From Coprinopsis marcescibilis (taxonomy: Eukaryota; Basidiomycota; Agaricomycetes; Agaricales; Psathyrellaceae), in assembly GCA_004369085.1 (NCBI GenBank), contig ML210215.1:72419-136418 (forward strand): a stretch of 64,000 nucleotides of DNA. Reading direction: 5' to 3'. Within the stretch, counting starts at the first letter, position 1. Each line of letters opens with the position of its first letter. This document shows, piece by piece, positions 45,595 to 58,700 of this stretch. A model generated the notes under the pieces. It did not search any database and was not told the origin of the DNA. It was given only the letters and a program-made list of their open reading frames with translations. A program made the position numbers and the translations under genes.

Positions 45595-47224
45595 CTAGGC
45601 ATTGACAGCGGTTATACTCGTAGAAAGAGATGAGGGCCTCATCTCCTGCACGTTAACCTGACTAACCGACCTACTGTTCCTAGTATGTGCAGACACATGA
45701 GAACGGGGTCTCCCATTCCCAGAATGTACGTGCGCCGGGATCCCAATGGAGCTCGTCCTACTCGTCTTCCTCGTCCTCTGGGGTACACCCAACTCGTCGA
45801 ACACCTGCTGCTGCCTCAACAGGGATTCCGGTCGCTGCGAGGTCCGCCTGCCGCGGTCGTGGCTATCGTGCGGGTGGCGATTTCGGTCGGAGGCCAGGCT
45901 TGTCACTGATGGAGAACGTGCTCGTTGTTCAATTGTCCTCGAGGCTCTCCGTTCTCTGTCCTTTTTGGGGTTTACGGATGCCCAGAACATGGAGGTCACG
46001 TTGATTACGATCTGATAATGCGAAATTAACGTTTGGCAACGGTCGAGGAAGTGAGCTTGTCCGTACGTCGCCGACACAGGCTGTTAGGTAGACCCAGCCC
46101 GTCTCCCGTCCATCGGATAAAATGAGGACCAGTACGTTGACCTAATCGATAGGCTTGAGACCTTGCTGTCCGATACTTCAAATACAAATGAAAGCCTCAC
46201 GCACAGTAGAAGTGGACAGCGCGATGAAGGCGGCTCTGTTATAGAAGGGCCGTTAATGTGGGGGCTGCTTCAAGACAGGCGAAATTTGACTCACAAAGCA
46301 AGACGATATGCGAGGCGCTTCGAAGTTCCAGCTATCACCGTCCAATTTACCAAAGGGAACAAGAACAGGAACGTGACGAAGATGTTCACGTAGCTAGGAT
46401 ATTCAGGGTAAGCTTTCGTAGTCGACCGTCCTGTTTGAGCAACGCACACGTGGAAGACAAGCAAAGGGATGGAAGCCAGTGGCTTGAGGCCGATTTGGCA
46501 GACGCCTTCGCTGTTTATATCGGATATAGGGCCTATAGATAGAGCATTGAGGGCGAGAAAACGAGCGAAACATGGGAGCTGACTTACTCCCGATGCTCAG
46601 AGTCGCAATGATACAGTACGCCACTGCTGAGATCAGACTAGTAAAGTAGATGTACGTCCGGGGACGACCGTTATTGACATCCGGCGACCAGAGCGTTTGC
46701 ACTCTGTCAGCTGAGGTTGCAAAATGTTAAATACAGACACCGGAACTGGTTGCGCTGCGCTACTCACTGAGGTACGCGTATACAAGAAACTTGCAAATGG
46801 CATATAAGGCGATGCTGAGGTAGCTGGCGGCCATGCAAACGAGCTCTGACCGACCTTCAAATCCTGCTCCGTGCACCAAGGTCCCACCTTTATAGCTCAT
46901 AAGTCCCGACATGCCTTCGGAATGAGGAAAGGAGGATTTCCGCTTACTACAGAGGACGAATATCCAAGCAATTGTTGTTAAGAGGATCAAACACATGCGA
47001 GCCCACGTCGTCCGTTTAAGCCCTTCCCTCGAGAAGTTCTCTGCGAGGAGACGGCGAGACAGGCAATGGGTTAATGCAGCTAAACCTGGACGCAGCAACA
47101 CATCGTTAGTCAAGGCGAAAATCGGAGACAAAACTCCGCCTGACATACCCAGCGCATGTGCTAGGAAGCTGAGGGACCTAAAGCCCCGGTTGAAGAACGT
47201 CTCTATGTCGTTGCCAGGATCCAT
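45595..47224 (-). CDS. Second type of Agaricomycete multi-TM protein with cytosolic tail
   Basis: Seven or so exons, roughly 440 aa. From MDPGNDIETFFNRGFRSLSF, helices follow at MCLILLTTIAWIFVLC, AASYLSIALYAICKFLVYAY, YFTSLISAVAYCIIATLSIG, then the loop CQIGLKPLASIPLLVFHVYV, IFVTFLFLFPLV, AAFIALSTST, VNVLVLILSDG and TACVGDIVINVTSMFW. The tail of about 145 aa is Arg/Ser-rich and soluble. The CxIGLKPxASIPLLxxDxxxNxxLT pattern and the final VxxNxxxxxWxxxxP are hallmarks of a widespread hypothetical family in mushrooms. It is unrelated in sequence to copies A-F. Adjacent to a pseudogene fragment of the A-F family. Role unknown. Confidence 0.75.
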
Positions 47225-47584
47225 TGGGGCGAGGGAGACGTGCAGTGCCAGCGAACGAGCATTTTTGAACTAGGAAACGTCAAGGCCATGGTTGGGATAA
47301 TCTTGAGACGTGCTTCTATGATGCCTCCCGCGGTCCTCGTGTATATTGACCAGCTAAGTATAAGGCAATAAAGCTCCTTCGATGGATGGACGCGTTATTC
47401 GGCCTCGGGCATGAATAGATACATGAAGAAGCGCCCGTGTGCAGCGGTGTGCCCCATTGGGTCAGTTGGTCCTAGCGTGGGGAAGCCCCTGCAACCCCCG
47501 CAGTCACTCGTCGAGCTCTTCAGAACCAACCGTGAATAGTATCAATAACGGATTTGAGTAAAACGCGTGCTCCTAGTTCTACCA
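47225..47584. other. Upstream region of the multi-TM gene
   Basis: 360 bp holding the promoter; no other element recognised. Confidence 0.4.
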
Positions 47585-48010
47585 TTGAGGGAAAGGTAGA
47601 GCAGAAAAACGGGAAGGATAATGTCACGATGCTTGCGGTTCGAGAGGATCCGAAGCCTCCGACAGGTCTGTTGCCAAGAGGCTTCAATGATCACCTTCGT
47701 CGAATTGCGACGAAGGGCAATTCTTAAATAGCACGTCGGCAACGATCCCAGACAAAACCTCTGTCGATTCACCGCCCACAATAGGCTCTTGGGCTCCCTA
47801 ATACATTGCAAAACCTTCAGTGCTGTGCCTGATGATTGGAAATATGTCTGAAGAAGGCCAGAATTGACTTTCAACGCACGCCAACGACCTGAATTAAAAG
47901 GATAGAGCTTCCATGTACCAAGGGGTCGTGGTAGCGCAGAGAATACCGGCGGGGGTAGCAGTTCCGAGCTTGCTGAGGTACAAGGTGGAGTGCGCTCAGG
48001 TATACCAGCT
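47585..48010 (-). pseudogene. Distant fragment of the 7-TM family (copy G)
   Basis: On the minus strand the DNA matches copy B (7900-8400) over several blocks: the GCGCACTC-ACCTTGTA block, CGACCCCTTGGTACATGG against CGACCCATTGGTATATGG, CACAGCACTG, a TTCGACGA-GGT-GATCATTGA-GCCT block and CGAACCGCAAGC-TCGTGACAT-ATCCTTCC. In B these encode TM1-TM2, the HW exon and the WRLWIVSNRKR exon. Here most of TM1 is deleted, a large part of exon 2 is missing, and no continuous frame remains. The 3' part of the gene is absent. Confidence 0.65.
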
Positions 48011-48896
48011 GCCAATGGCTGAGACATGGCTGCCAAACCAAAAATCCATAAAGGCAGGAAAGTCGATGGCGCCGACACCCATCTAGGGGTCAGTAAATAA
48101 TGAATCCAGGCATCCGGAAGTGATGAGAGGCTGGCTTACTGTGCGAAGCGAAGTCATCAAATGGCAACGGTATTGAGATTGAGGCACAAAGGACATGTGC
48201 AGTCAGGTCGAGAAGGGGCGCCGCAGTAAAAGGAGCACAAATGTGATCACAGTTATATTCGTGCAAGCTAGCCTTCGTCGTCGACAACAATTTGAGCCTT
48301 CTTATCGTTGATGATGGTACCGTGAAGGCCTCTGTCGTTCGAAACACTTGCACTTGTTCCTTCCGCGAATAGACCCAATTCTATCTGAAGTAGATTCACC
48401 ATCCTAACACGAAATATGTGAAATCCCGAGAGGCGCCCGTGGAGCAACCCGCGGAGCACGACAGGCGGCGGAGACGGTGGCGCAATAGTCCAGCATAAGA
48501 GTGTACGGGTCCAGTTATTTCGCCGATTCGATAAACCAGAGGCGTGTACAGGTTTTGCTTGGATAGAGTGAATGCAAGCAATTTCATGAGAACGACGGCA
48601 GAGGAAACCCGGGCCACTGCTGCTGCGGAGTTTGTTTCATTCGGACCCACTGTCTTTGTTGCCTCCAACCGCCACGGCAATGTCCTCTGGGGCCACGATG
48701 TTCATCCACGACACGGATTCCATAATCTATCACCGAAACTACGTTCTCCCGTGTCTTGTGCGGATGATAGCACCTGTCACAGCGTCACCATGATGGTGGT
48801 GGTGACAACGGCTGTGCTGACGGACAATACAAAAGGTGAACATGTTTGGCTTATCTTCTCTCTCATAGTCATCGCCAGTCCCTTCACCTCCCAACA
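48011..48896. other. Unresolved stretch upstream of the F-box/LRR-like gene
   Basis: 890 bp. A minus-strand piece near 48,270-48,350 encodes SNDRGLHGTIINDKKAQIVV, which looks protein-like but has no extension that I can join. No gene is called. Confidence 0.35.
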
Positions 48897-50508
48897 ATGG
48901 AAGAGCTTCCTTTGGAGATATGGTTCTTGATCATCGAATACTTCTCCGAGGAAGACCTCTACAGCTTCATCGGGGTCAACCGCTTCTTTTTCAACATCGG
49001 GCTCGACAAACGATACCGTGAAATCAGTCTAGATTTGGGAGAAGTTCATATTCGCAAGTTGCTTGATCGTATTTCGTATGTATTGTCCTTCCAGCGTCAC
49101 CGAATTCACTTTATACAACATCTGCGCTAGTGAGCCACAGATCGCTTCGCGAATCAAAAAGCTGAATCTTCACGTCCACCCCACCAACGCACCTCGCCCG
49201 GTGCGCAATACAGGTGCCACCCCAAACAAAAACAGATGGCTCAATCCCATCCGTGGCGCAATCAAGGCTGTGATGGGACGTATTGCTGCCCCTCAGGACC
49301 AGGGGCCTCTTGACGTCGATGGAATGGTCGCCAAACTGTTCATACTCATACCATTGATGACAACCCTTGAAGACCTCCGAATAGTTCCATGGGCTCTTCC
49401 CCCCACGTTCGACCTCGATCGCCTCTTCGAGTTCATCTGGGAGACATGCGGCCACAAACTCCATCGGGTTTCTCTCTGCGCCAACCTGCCGAGGTACAGG
49501 TCGCTCCTTAAAGCGAAGCCGGCCTTTCCTTTGCTCGAAACTCTGGAGCTCGAGTTCTCGGACAATCTCTTCGTGCTCGATCCGACGGAGGGCGATGTCC
49601 TGGCAAACGATGTGCTGCCTTTCTTCAACCGCTTGGCACCGCAAGTCAAGACGCTAAAGATTCGTTCCTTCTCAAAGCTGGACCTTTCACCCCTGTTCGC
49701 CGAAGCAGAACCCTTCACTTCCCTCCATACCACCCTGATTCGCATTCCATTCAATCATGGGCTAAGAGGCAACCCAGCAGGTTTGAAAGAGTTTCTAGTT
49801 CGTTCCAACACTCTCCGCAAAGTCACAATCCGACTTACCCCAATGGGGCTGGCGCTCGACCCCGCTGCGGAAGAGCCACTATGCTCGTGGTTCAAGGATT
49901 GCGTGTCCAGCCCGATCTGCTTCTCCAAGGTCGATACTTTGGATATCTGCCCCACAAATCAACCAGGCGGGATCAGCCTTCTGCATGACTGTGTCTCTCG
50001 TACCTTCAACAATCTGACGAGATTCACAGTTCGTGACCGCTATCTAAAGGTTGAAGAAGCAGTATCTTTAGCGGGAGCGTTAAAGGCTTGCCCCAGATTG
50101 ACTGCTTTTAGGCTGAATATCCTTCAGCTAAGCGGGGCAACCTACGATGCATTTGCTCGAGATTTGCCTCAACTTCGCTTCCTGTGGATGTCTGTTGGAG
50201 AGCCAGCTTCGACGGAACCCTCATCGTCAACATCATTGGTATGTTAATTTCTGCCAAAATAGGATATCCTCATCGAATCTGAACCCATATTAAAGGAAAC
50301 CTTCCGCAATTACATGTCTCAACGGACATACAACGATTGGAACCTGTGGGATCTGACAATTTGGCAAGGAGGAAACGAAATGGACTATGAGACGATGCTT
50401 GCGTGTGCTCGGAGCATTCCATCCCTCCGAAGCTTTTGGGGAAATGGACACATGGATTTCGCGCCTGAAACCCGTGCACCTACCCTTCGACCGGCTCAGC
50501 CTATTTAA
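48897..50508 (+). CDS. F-box/LRR-like protein
   Basis: Three exons (48897-49075, 49131-50238, 50296-50508) give 499 aa. The N-terminus MEELPLEIWFLIIEYFSEED followed by LYSFIGVNRFFFNIG is an F-box pattern (LPxEIxxxIxxYxxxxDL...VNRxF). The rest has spaced leucine-rich units (LIPLMTTLEDLRIVPWAL, LLETLELEFSDN, VKTLKIRSFSKLDL, KVDTLDICP, FNNLTRFTVRD, QLRFLWMSV), as in F-box substrate receptors. It would link SKP1/cullin to unknown targets. A stop eight bases into intron 2 would cut 71 residues if the intron were retained. It is not close to the F-box-like pair at 33 and 40.5 kb. Confidence 0.78.
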
Positions 50509-50997
50509 TGACTGTTGGTTCGTCACTATACCCTCAATGGATCATTCTAGAAGTCAGTACTAGTCAGTGGTCCTTTTCACACCGCATCGGTGACGTTGTA
50601 ATTATGACTCGGGCTAGTGCACATCCGAGATGCCGCCGCCTATTTGAATCTCCGATCCAAAAAAGTTTTGACAGCCGTAGTTGCGTGGCAGCACTGTTTC
50701 TTCCAAACCACCACCACCCTCCAAGACTTCCAGCACCGCTGTTAACAGTTCTTCTCCCTCCCACTTATTTGTGAAGGTTCTCCGCGAAGTCTTCACCATT
50801 TCGTCAATCTACTCCAAAAAGACCCGCAAACTCTGTCCCGGCAGAGAATTCATGCTTCGTCCTCCAATTGCTATACCGCAGCATAAACGTTGTTTGCCCA
50901 TATCTTGTTTGCTTGTAAGCTACTTTCGTTTCACTTCGGAGACGAAAACTAATTTTTTTCTCTATATAGCGCTAAATAAACCAACCATTTGCCCAAC
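50509..50997. promoter_or_regulatory. Upstream region of TIF5
   Basis: 490 bp between the F-box/LRR stop and the TIF5 start. A CTATATAG motif lies at about 50962-50970, only 30 nt before the ATG, so it is probably in the leader or marks a very short 5' UTR. Confidence 0.35.
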
Positions 50998-52405
50998 ATG
51001 GCCTCCAAAACCGTCAATATTCGTCGTGACGTAGATGACAAGTTCTACCGTTACCGGTATGTGTCTGTGATTCCGTTATACCGCGATCTTTGCTCACGCA
51101 TAATGTAGCATGCCTCTTTTGACCACCAAAATCGAAGGCAAAGGAAATGGCATCAAGACTGTTGTCCCTAACATGTCTGACGTCGCTCGCGCACTCAGTC
51201 GCCCGCCCACATACCCCACCAAGTTCTTTGGTTGTGAACTCGGTGCCCAAACTACTTTCGATGAAAAGAACGACCGCTACATTGTCAATGGTGCCCATCA
51301 CCCTGATCGCTTGCGCGAGCTGTTGGACGTTTTCATTGAAAAGTTTGTTCTCTGCAAGTCGTGCAAGAATCCGGAGACGGATCTTGTCATTCTCAAGCAT
51401 GGGCGCAACGAGGAGATCATCAGGGACTGCAAAGCCTGCGGCGAGCGTACCGATATCGACATGCGTCACAAGTTGACCACCTTCATCCTCAAAAACCCGC
51501 CTGTTAAGGTTAAGAAGGGCAAGAAGAGGGATGTCGCGGGTGCTGCCGATGGCGTCGGTGGTGGTGGACCTCCTGTCCCCGGTAGTCCCGAAGGGGAGGG
51601 TGACGAGGATGTTGACCCAGGCAACGAGAGCGACGATTTTCTCACCAAGAAGATCAAAGCTGAGGCTGCTGGTCTCAGTAGCACCGCTACCATCGATAAC
51701 GAGGGTTGGTCTGCCGACACATCCCCAGAAGCCGTTAAGGAGCGAGTTGCAGCTCTTGAAGCTGGATTGGCCAATACTGTTCTCGGTGGTGACGACGACG
51801 GTAGCGACGACGATGTGAACAGCCCCTACTCCCTTTTAGGCAAATGGATTGAGGAGAAGAAGGAGGAAGCCGACGACCCCAAGGCCTTCTGCGTCGCCGT
51901 CTACAAGAGGGCTACTGAACTCGGTATCGACAAGAAACACAAGGCTATTACCGTTATTAGTCAAGCGATTTTCGGTGCGGAGATCGTGAAAGAGGTTCCG
52001 CTGTATGCCGCTCTTTTTCAAAAGGTAAGAAGCTGCTGCATTCTATCTGTTGGATCTGTCGTTAACTGTTTGTGCAGATGGTTACTAGCGAGAAGCATCA
52101 AAAGGCCCTTCTCGGAGGAGTGGAGCGTCTTGTTGGTCTCATGTACCCCGACCTTGTGGCAGACATCCCGAAAGTCCTGATGGCTTTCTATCAATTTGAC
52201 ATCCTCGAGGAGGAGGTCATTACGCAATGGGGGACCCACGTCAGCAAGAAGTATGTCGACAGGGACACTAGCAAGAGGGTCAGGAAGGCTAGCGAGCCCT
52301 TCTTGAAGGTATGTCATGCAATCCCATGCTGAAGATTTGCCGGGTGCTGACATGATATTTTCTTAGTGGCTCGAAGAGGCAGATGATGACGATGATGATG
52401 AGTAA
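50998..52405 (+). CDS. TIF5: Translation initiation factor eIF5
   Basis: Four exons (50998-51056, 51109-52024, 52078-52308, 52367-52405) give 414 aa, the usual length. The GTPase-activating N-domain reads [20 protein letters not shown] (with the catalytic Arg of the RRD segment), then [30 protein letters not shown], and the zinc ribbon [14 protein letters not shown] with [12 protein letters not shown] Lys/Gly and acidic linker follows. The C-terminal W2/HEAT domain ends with [20 protein letters not shown] and the acidic-aromatic [12 protein letters not shown] that binds eIF2-beta and eIF3. It triggers GTP hydrolysis on eIF2 at the start codon. Identification is certain. Confidence 0.97.
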
Positions 52406-52650
52406 CTGCCCGGATCTTATGCTATGCACGAGTTATGTAGCGATACTTGTTGATTGAATCCATAATCGTCTTACGTGCCAACGCCATCGACATCCCATTC
52501 AGGTTTTGAGAGCTTCTAACCCAATACCTCACACTACGCCTGGTTCTGAGGTCTTGTGCCCGTCGCAACACTTCATATGATTTGGGTTTTTATTAGGATA
52601 ATTGTTCCGGGCGCCGCCGTATTGTACTACGTGCTGCGGTCCGATTATAA

Positions 52651-52746
52651 GCCGCGTTGGCGTAGTGGTAGCGCGTCCCACTTGTAACAGCTTGGTTATC
52701 AAGCAAGTTCATGGGAAGGTCATTCGTTCAATCCGGGTACGTGGCA
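52651..52746 (+). tRNA. tRNA-Thr (anticodon UGU) with 24-nt intron
   Basis: All stems pair: acceptor GCCGCGT/ACGTGGC, D arm GCGT-AGTGGTA-GCGC, anticodon stem TCCCA/TGGGA with loop CTTGTAA (anticodon TGT), and T arm ATTCG-TTCAATC-CGGGT. The intron 52687-52710 sits at the canonical site after position 37. A discriminator A at 52746 and a T run at 52752-52758 (Pol III stop) follow. Confidence 0.93.
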
Positions 52747-54006
52747 TAATATTTTTTTCCATTCGTTATTTCGAGCGCCACGCCTTTGTGGGCTTTGATT
52801 CGATGAGAAAGGGCAGAACCAGTCAGTGACTAAGTATGACTGACTATGATTCTGTTGAATCGACTTCTGATCCTTTTGATCACATCTGAACTATATCATC
52901 TGCCCGTGGTAAGTCCCTCTTGAGTGCGAAAAGTCTTGTAACATTTCTGCAGAGAATCGAGATAGAGTTTGCGAATGGGGGTTCGAAAGTTTCTATGGAA
53001 CCAGCTGTAAATGCTTCTAGAGCGGCTATGGTTCCTGTATTCAGCGATGCTTGAAGGTGTAAAGGGGTCCCGGCTCTGTGCCTCGTGAGATAGAGTTGAC
53101 TTGTAGATTGAAGCAGTCGATAGGGCAGTTTTTTCAATGTTTCACTCAATGTAATGGGGTTTGCGATGGCTTTGTACTTCTCGTCAACATCGCTCCACAT
53201 TCCCGCAAGCCGCTATGAAGATTGACTGAGTAGCTCAGCTAAGCAGTCTAGACCTCTCTGCTCAAGAGACTCTATTCATAGGGCAATACAGTTCGGTGTA
53301 AGCAATCTTTTTTCACTGGCGCTGTTGAGACCCCTTCTCTGCTTGTTGCTTGGCAAGTTCCTGTTCGGGAATTACTTCACCATTCCGTAGGTCATGTTAC
53401 AGCCTCGTGGCATTGGCAGGGATCAGATCGTAGATGTTACCTAAACGATTTGGGATGGTCAAGAACGCGACCCAAAAGGGGCCAACGCGCAAGGGGTTCT
53501 AGAGTTTGAGCGCTTGCGACGGCAGGATGGACTTCATTCGTGCCGAGTTTGTACATTTGTGCCATTAATATATGTTGCCTGCGCGAAATAGAATCGATTT
53601 GCATACCTTTATGGTCGTCTACATTGGTATTTTGGCTCGGTCTTCGTGTGAGATGGGTACTGTAGACCTGCCATCTCATGTCAAATAAATATTATGTTGA
53701 TGCAGTGAAAGCGTATTAATTCGAATATGAACGGACGAGTGTACAAAGGAAATATGAAAAGATGAGGGTTGCATAGCAATTGGAGAATGCGACAGTATGG
53801 TACAATGTGATATCGACGATTCCTAGCCCAATTTCCAACGAGAAAGCAAGATTAGTTTACATATATCATATGAGCTGAGCTCCGAGCCTGGAAGTGCATG
53901 CGAGACTAGCGATAACAATGAGCCTTGAATGAAGTAGTCCTGTGAAGAAAAAAATCCACGAAAAGAGTCCCAAAAGATATGAAAACCTTCGCACCGATGC
54001 CATTAA
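52747..54006. other. Stretch with possible coding remnants
   Basis: 1.26 kb. A 106-codon minus-strand frame (52880-53200, MWSDVDEKYKAIANPITLSE) and pieces farther upstream (GEVIPEQELAKQQAEKGS; 53437-53679) look protein-like, perhaps one short gene or a decayed one. I could not connect them through splice sites and found no family. Confidence 0.3.
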
Positions 54007-55730
54007 TTAATAGCACGGGGCATAGTTAAGAGGGCTAGTCATGGTTTCACGGCGCCCAAATCCCATGTCGTTCGAAGTTACTCCACCCCACTGTGAAGCC
54101 CGAGGTGTAGAGTCGTAGGACGAGGGAACGACGACCCCGGTGGGTTGATAATCATGAGTAGCATATTCGTCGACTCTGTACGCACCGCCCCATGTGTTTT
54201 GGTTTGCCGCTTGAGGTGAGTGGGTGTAACTTGAGTGTATATCCCCCGACAGATGCGAGTGGGGCGTGGAGCGAGTCCCCCGAGATTGGCCCGCTCCCTG
54301 GTGCTCGTACGATTGCTGCGGACCTGGTCCTGGTGTCCAGTAAGGCGAGGAGTGTTGCCCAATGGAATGACCCGGGTACATCGACGGAGTCTCGAAGTCA
54401 GAAGTCAGTTGATAAGAAGGGGAGGGATTGTAGCCAAGTTCGTTCGTAGAGGCGGAAGCTCTTCGCTGCATGTCGAAGGCGTCCGGGATATTGAAGTGGT
54501 ATACGATTGATATCTCTTTCTGCAAAGACCGCACCGTCACTGGCATCGACACAGCGCTGGCCAACGATGATGTGACTGCAGGCTTGAGAACTTGGACGAT
54601 TGTGATGTGATTTGGGTCTGATGGATGTGGTTAGATCAAAGGTAGGATGCTAGTTTAGCAAAAGTTTCACACACCCTCATTCTTGCACAGTCGGCTCCAG
54701 TACTCTGGCACGAGCTCGCAGGCATACACGCGCCCCGACGAGGCAGGGGTAACGTTCAGGCTACTCGCTTCTTTGTGGATCAGAGTGGAGTCCTTGTAGA
54801 CTGACCAAGTCACCTCTCTGGCCAATGACCATGGGGAGCAGATTTCGACGACGTTGGAAAACATCGACAGGATTCCGTACCTCGAAGAGATTTCTCGAGT
54901 AGTCAACGGGAGCAGGTAGAGAGCATGGGGGCTATTCATGTCGTTGGACATGAACTGAATGCGAGGAAGCTGGTGAGTACCCTCTGGTGTGGCAAGCTCT
55001 ATCTGCATATACACAACCATCCTAGTTTCTTCCGAAGGTGGAGGAGAGACTGTGGGCTCTCGACTCAGAGAAATGGAAGACGACGACGACGATTCCGCCT
55101 TGAACTCCTGGTCCAGCGATGGTGTGGATTTTCCGAGAAGTAGGGACACTGCGGCAATGTCAACAATACACCCAAACGGATGCGACGGAAAATCGTACGT
55201 CGTTCGTCTTTACATGTGTCACGAAGTTGTTGAAGACGACTGCCAACCTGCTTTGCAGTCCTCTGTTTACCGGTCTTCTCAAAGATAAAGTCGGATATGT
55301 AACGATTTCGCATAGGATAGCGAACACCGTGTTTGCTATTGGTTGGCCGAGCTTCGATTTTTCGATACTCTTCCAATGCTATGCAAATAGGTCAATTTTC
55401 GGGACGACCACAAATCAATAGCAGTCATCTCACCTTCAATCAAGGCACCCTCCCTGCGACAATGCCTGTCAGCCAATAATTCGCTCGATCGGCCCGACAG
55501 AACGAAACTCACAGTGCTGGTGGCCAGACAGCCTCAGGTCTGCCTTTTAGTGTCTTCCAGCTACGGCGTCCGGTGGCTGCAACCTGAGCAGCGTCAACCC
55601 GTTTTTGGTTCGCAGTTGGAGAATAGGAAAGATCCTCGACAGTTGACATTGAGACGAAGGTATACTGTTGGGGTGCTTGGGAGCTCTTTGAAGAATCCGA
55701 GGCGCCAGGAAACCATTCTGCGGGATCCAT
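54007..55730 (-). CDS. TEA/ATTS-domain transcription factor (AbaA/Tec1 type)
   Basis: Six exons. From MDPAEWFPGASDSSKSS, an N-terminal stretch leads into the TEA domain at about residues 55-130: RRSWKTLKGRPEAVWPPALE, ALIEALEEYRKIEARP, then helix 3 RNRYISDFIFEKTGKQRTAK and QVGSRLQQLRDTC, the classic DNA-recognition block for CATTCY sites. The conserved N-terminal W-P-P-L-E is rebuilt only after splicing through a 26-nt exon. Downstream is a beta-rich region (MQIELATPEGTHQLPRIQF, VVEICSPWSLAREVTW) and a Ser/Tyr/Pro-rich tail. Ascomycete relatives steer conidiation or filamentation; in mushrooms the role is not settled. Confidence 0.92.
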
Positions 55731-58700
55731 AATGGTCTTTTTGAGCTACAAGATTGAGCAAGTTTCGAGTGGAGGGAGGCAATGAGGGTCGAAATTCGAT
55801 AGACCTTGCTTTCGCGCCTTTTTATACACTCGGACTGTAGATCCTTTGAGCCATAGTACCGGGTCTGGGAGCCATTTGAAGGGATCTGGTCTTTAACTCG
55901 CAGGTCGGCAACTAATCCCTTCGCAGTGAAGGAGGCGGAGCAAGCTTGCCTAAAGCCACCGAGAAATCAAGCTGGTTCGTATGTCGGCGCTTATTCAGCA
56001 CGGAAGCTGACTTGTAGCGACCGACCGATGCCAGTGCGACATTATTATTGGCTATGACAAACTTAAACGTATAGTGAGTAGTGTCATACATTATTATATA
56101 CATTGAAATTTGAAATGTGTTTCGGTATGAAAAGTTAACGCGTAATTTAGGAACGCGGCCAGGGGAGCATGTGAAGGTGCGGTGCAACGTGCTGATTTAT
56201 CATAAGAGTTTTCATGCCTCGTACTTCGTGAGAAACAATTCGAAGCAGAGTCTGGAAAAAGAGGGTAAGGACGCAGTCCTTCTCGAAAACACCATTGTGC
56301 CCACCGAAACTGAAAGAAAGCAAGGAGATTTGGGGACGTCGCTCTGAAGTTGTCCGATCTGAATCCGCAATCCAGGGTCACCAAACTTTGAACACAGCCG
56401 CCGCATTCAATCTCCGTACGGTGTGTCAAAGGGACCCCAACCTTTGGGCAAGCTCGAAAGGAGGGTAGCGGAGGCATAACTGGGAAGTTGAAGCATTTAG
56501 GCAAGAGGGTTTAGTTTGTCCTAGGATATCTGCACCCTCAATCTGGAGACAGGATTTGAAGATCGGAGTCAAAGAATCTACATACAATCTACATGAGCTG
56601 TGATAAATCGAGCTTCACTATGTAAAACCCACCAGGCCCATCCCATAGACTCAGCGTTGAAACCCAACCTGAAGAGCCTATCGCGAGTCAAATCTCTGAC
56701 CAGTTGGCTCACTTTGGCTCGTCGGCACACTATCCTACTTGCCATCAAGCTTCATACCGAGTCAGAGTGTTCCCCGATGGAATAGGACATTGCGCACAGT
56801 CAAGCTACAGCCCCCTCCCCCCTGAGCATCTCAACAAACAGATCAATACAATTTTCTGACATTCGGACGGATTTATACGACCCAAAGGAAAGGTGAACGC
56901 CGCAATGAGAGTTATCGTAAGTGATGTGATATACAAAAGTATAACGTTTCTCGAGACGAAAGGCGCGTCTTATTCATGCTCCGAACTAGAAGTCGAAGTT
57001 CAGGAAAGACAGGAGATGATATGTGTCGTAGAAAGGCATACTTACCTCGAGGCTCGAAGAGAGATGGTCCCGGTCAGAAGCGTCACGAGGATAATTTGCC
57101 GACACATCACATGGGGTTCGATGCGACTTCTTCAGAACCTGAGGCCTGACATGTTACATGACGATACGTCGGTCTGGAGCGCTGTGGGGTATTTAACAAT
57201 GCAAAATGGGTTTGAATAGTACCAAATAGTGCAGGTCTGTCTTCTCAAAGGATTGTGGAAGAGATCGCTGCCGTCACACCTTGTGCCACGGACCGAATGG
57301 TCCTTTAGCCAAGTGATGCGCAAACCCGCGGAAACATTTGAGGTTTACGGCTCAACACCCATCCCAGTCTCAGCAACTCCTTTCGCTGGTACTCTGATTC
57401 TGTGGCCATACGTCTGCTCAAGATCCGGAGGCGCAGATGACGGGAAATACGGCGGTTCTGGGAGTCTTTCGGTTTTCTGTGTGACAGCAATCATTAGAGG
57501 TCAACTATCCTCCTCGTAGAAATCTACCAGGTGACGACAAGTATTGAACCCGCGAAAGCGTTCAACTGACATGTATACGTAGTGTGTTGACGTCCAAACC
57601 TCTACGGATCCTACTGTCGATAACGAGTTGACAGCTTCAGTCGAAGGATGTATTGCGGATGGACGGAGCCTACGCTGAGTACGAGTGAATTCCAATTGGC
57701 TGTTTGGAGGGACATGTGTGCAATGTAATTGTAACAAGAGAACTCCGCGACCAAACAGGGAGTGTGGTGTTCTTTAGCGGCCTGTTTCTCCGAGCCAGAG
57801 TAATCCCAATGGAGGGATCTAGGGCAAAGGTCAACGGATGTTCATCCACATATACCGTAAATCAGTCGCCACATACGTAGTTCGCAATCCTTATCGATGA
57901 AGTTGTGTTGCCAGTTCCCTATATTCCAGACCGATCAGTTATATTCGGCTATTCAACCAGCGCCTGTAACGGGTAACAAATGCGACTCGCCTAATTGGCC
58001 CGTATTGGAGTCGGGACATCTGACTTGGGCCAAGTAAGTCGAGAGTCTCGCCCTAGGAGAGCCAGAAATACATTTGCTTTTTGATCGGACCAGAGATGTT
58101 TGCAGATGGAATCGCTTCAACAGCACTTAGACCAATGGCCTAGGCAGTCGATAATGGAAGTATCGAAATCGAGGAGAGCACCTGAGCACTTGTCAGGCAA
58201 CGTAGGTCACCGTGGAATGGTTCTTGCGAGATGGACCAGTTCGCCGTAGGGGTGGGTGACTAGGGATTCTGAGGGAAGCCGTTGAATTTAAGGTTTAGCG
58301 GAGCGAGAGTTAAAACACAGGTCATCTAGCTGTGAGCCCGAAGCGACGGCCGATGGGATTCCGCAGACATTCGTTAGAATTGCGTACACACGTCTTGAGC
58401 TTGGGACACGTTTCTGCGGAGGATAAGCATCGTCATCGTCGATGACTTAACCAAGTGGGAAGGACAGTCTGGGAAAGTCGAGAATGAATAAACTTCACAG
58501 GAAAGGGAAATGATGCTGACAAACGTGAAGGGGCAATTTCTAGCGCCACACAACTCCAAGATTATTAGTGGGAGTGGTGTTCCTTTCTGGCTCACTTGAA
58601 CTTCTCCGGAAGATGGATGAGAGTGTATTACCTGTGAGGATTACGGACCCTTACCCAATAACGTCCTATAATGTTATAACGTGCTTGCATATACGTCTTG

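Noticed and set aside
49111..49754. 177- and 153-codon frames antisense to the F-box/LRR-like gene
   Set aside because: The + strand exon carries clear leucine-rich repeats; these are shadows.
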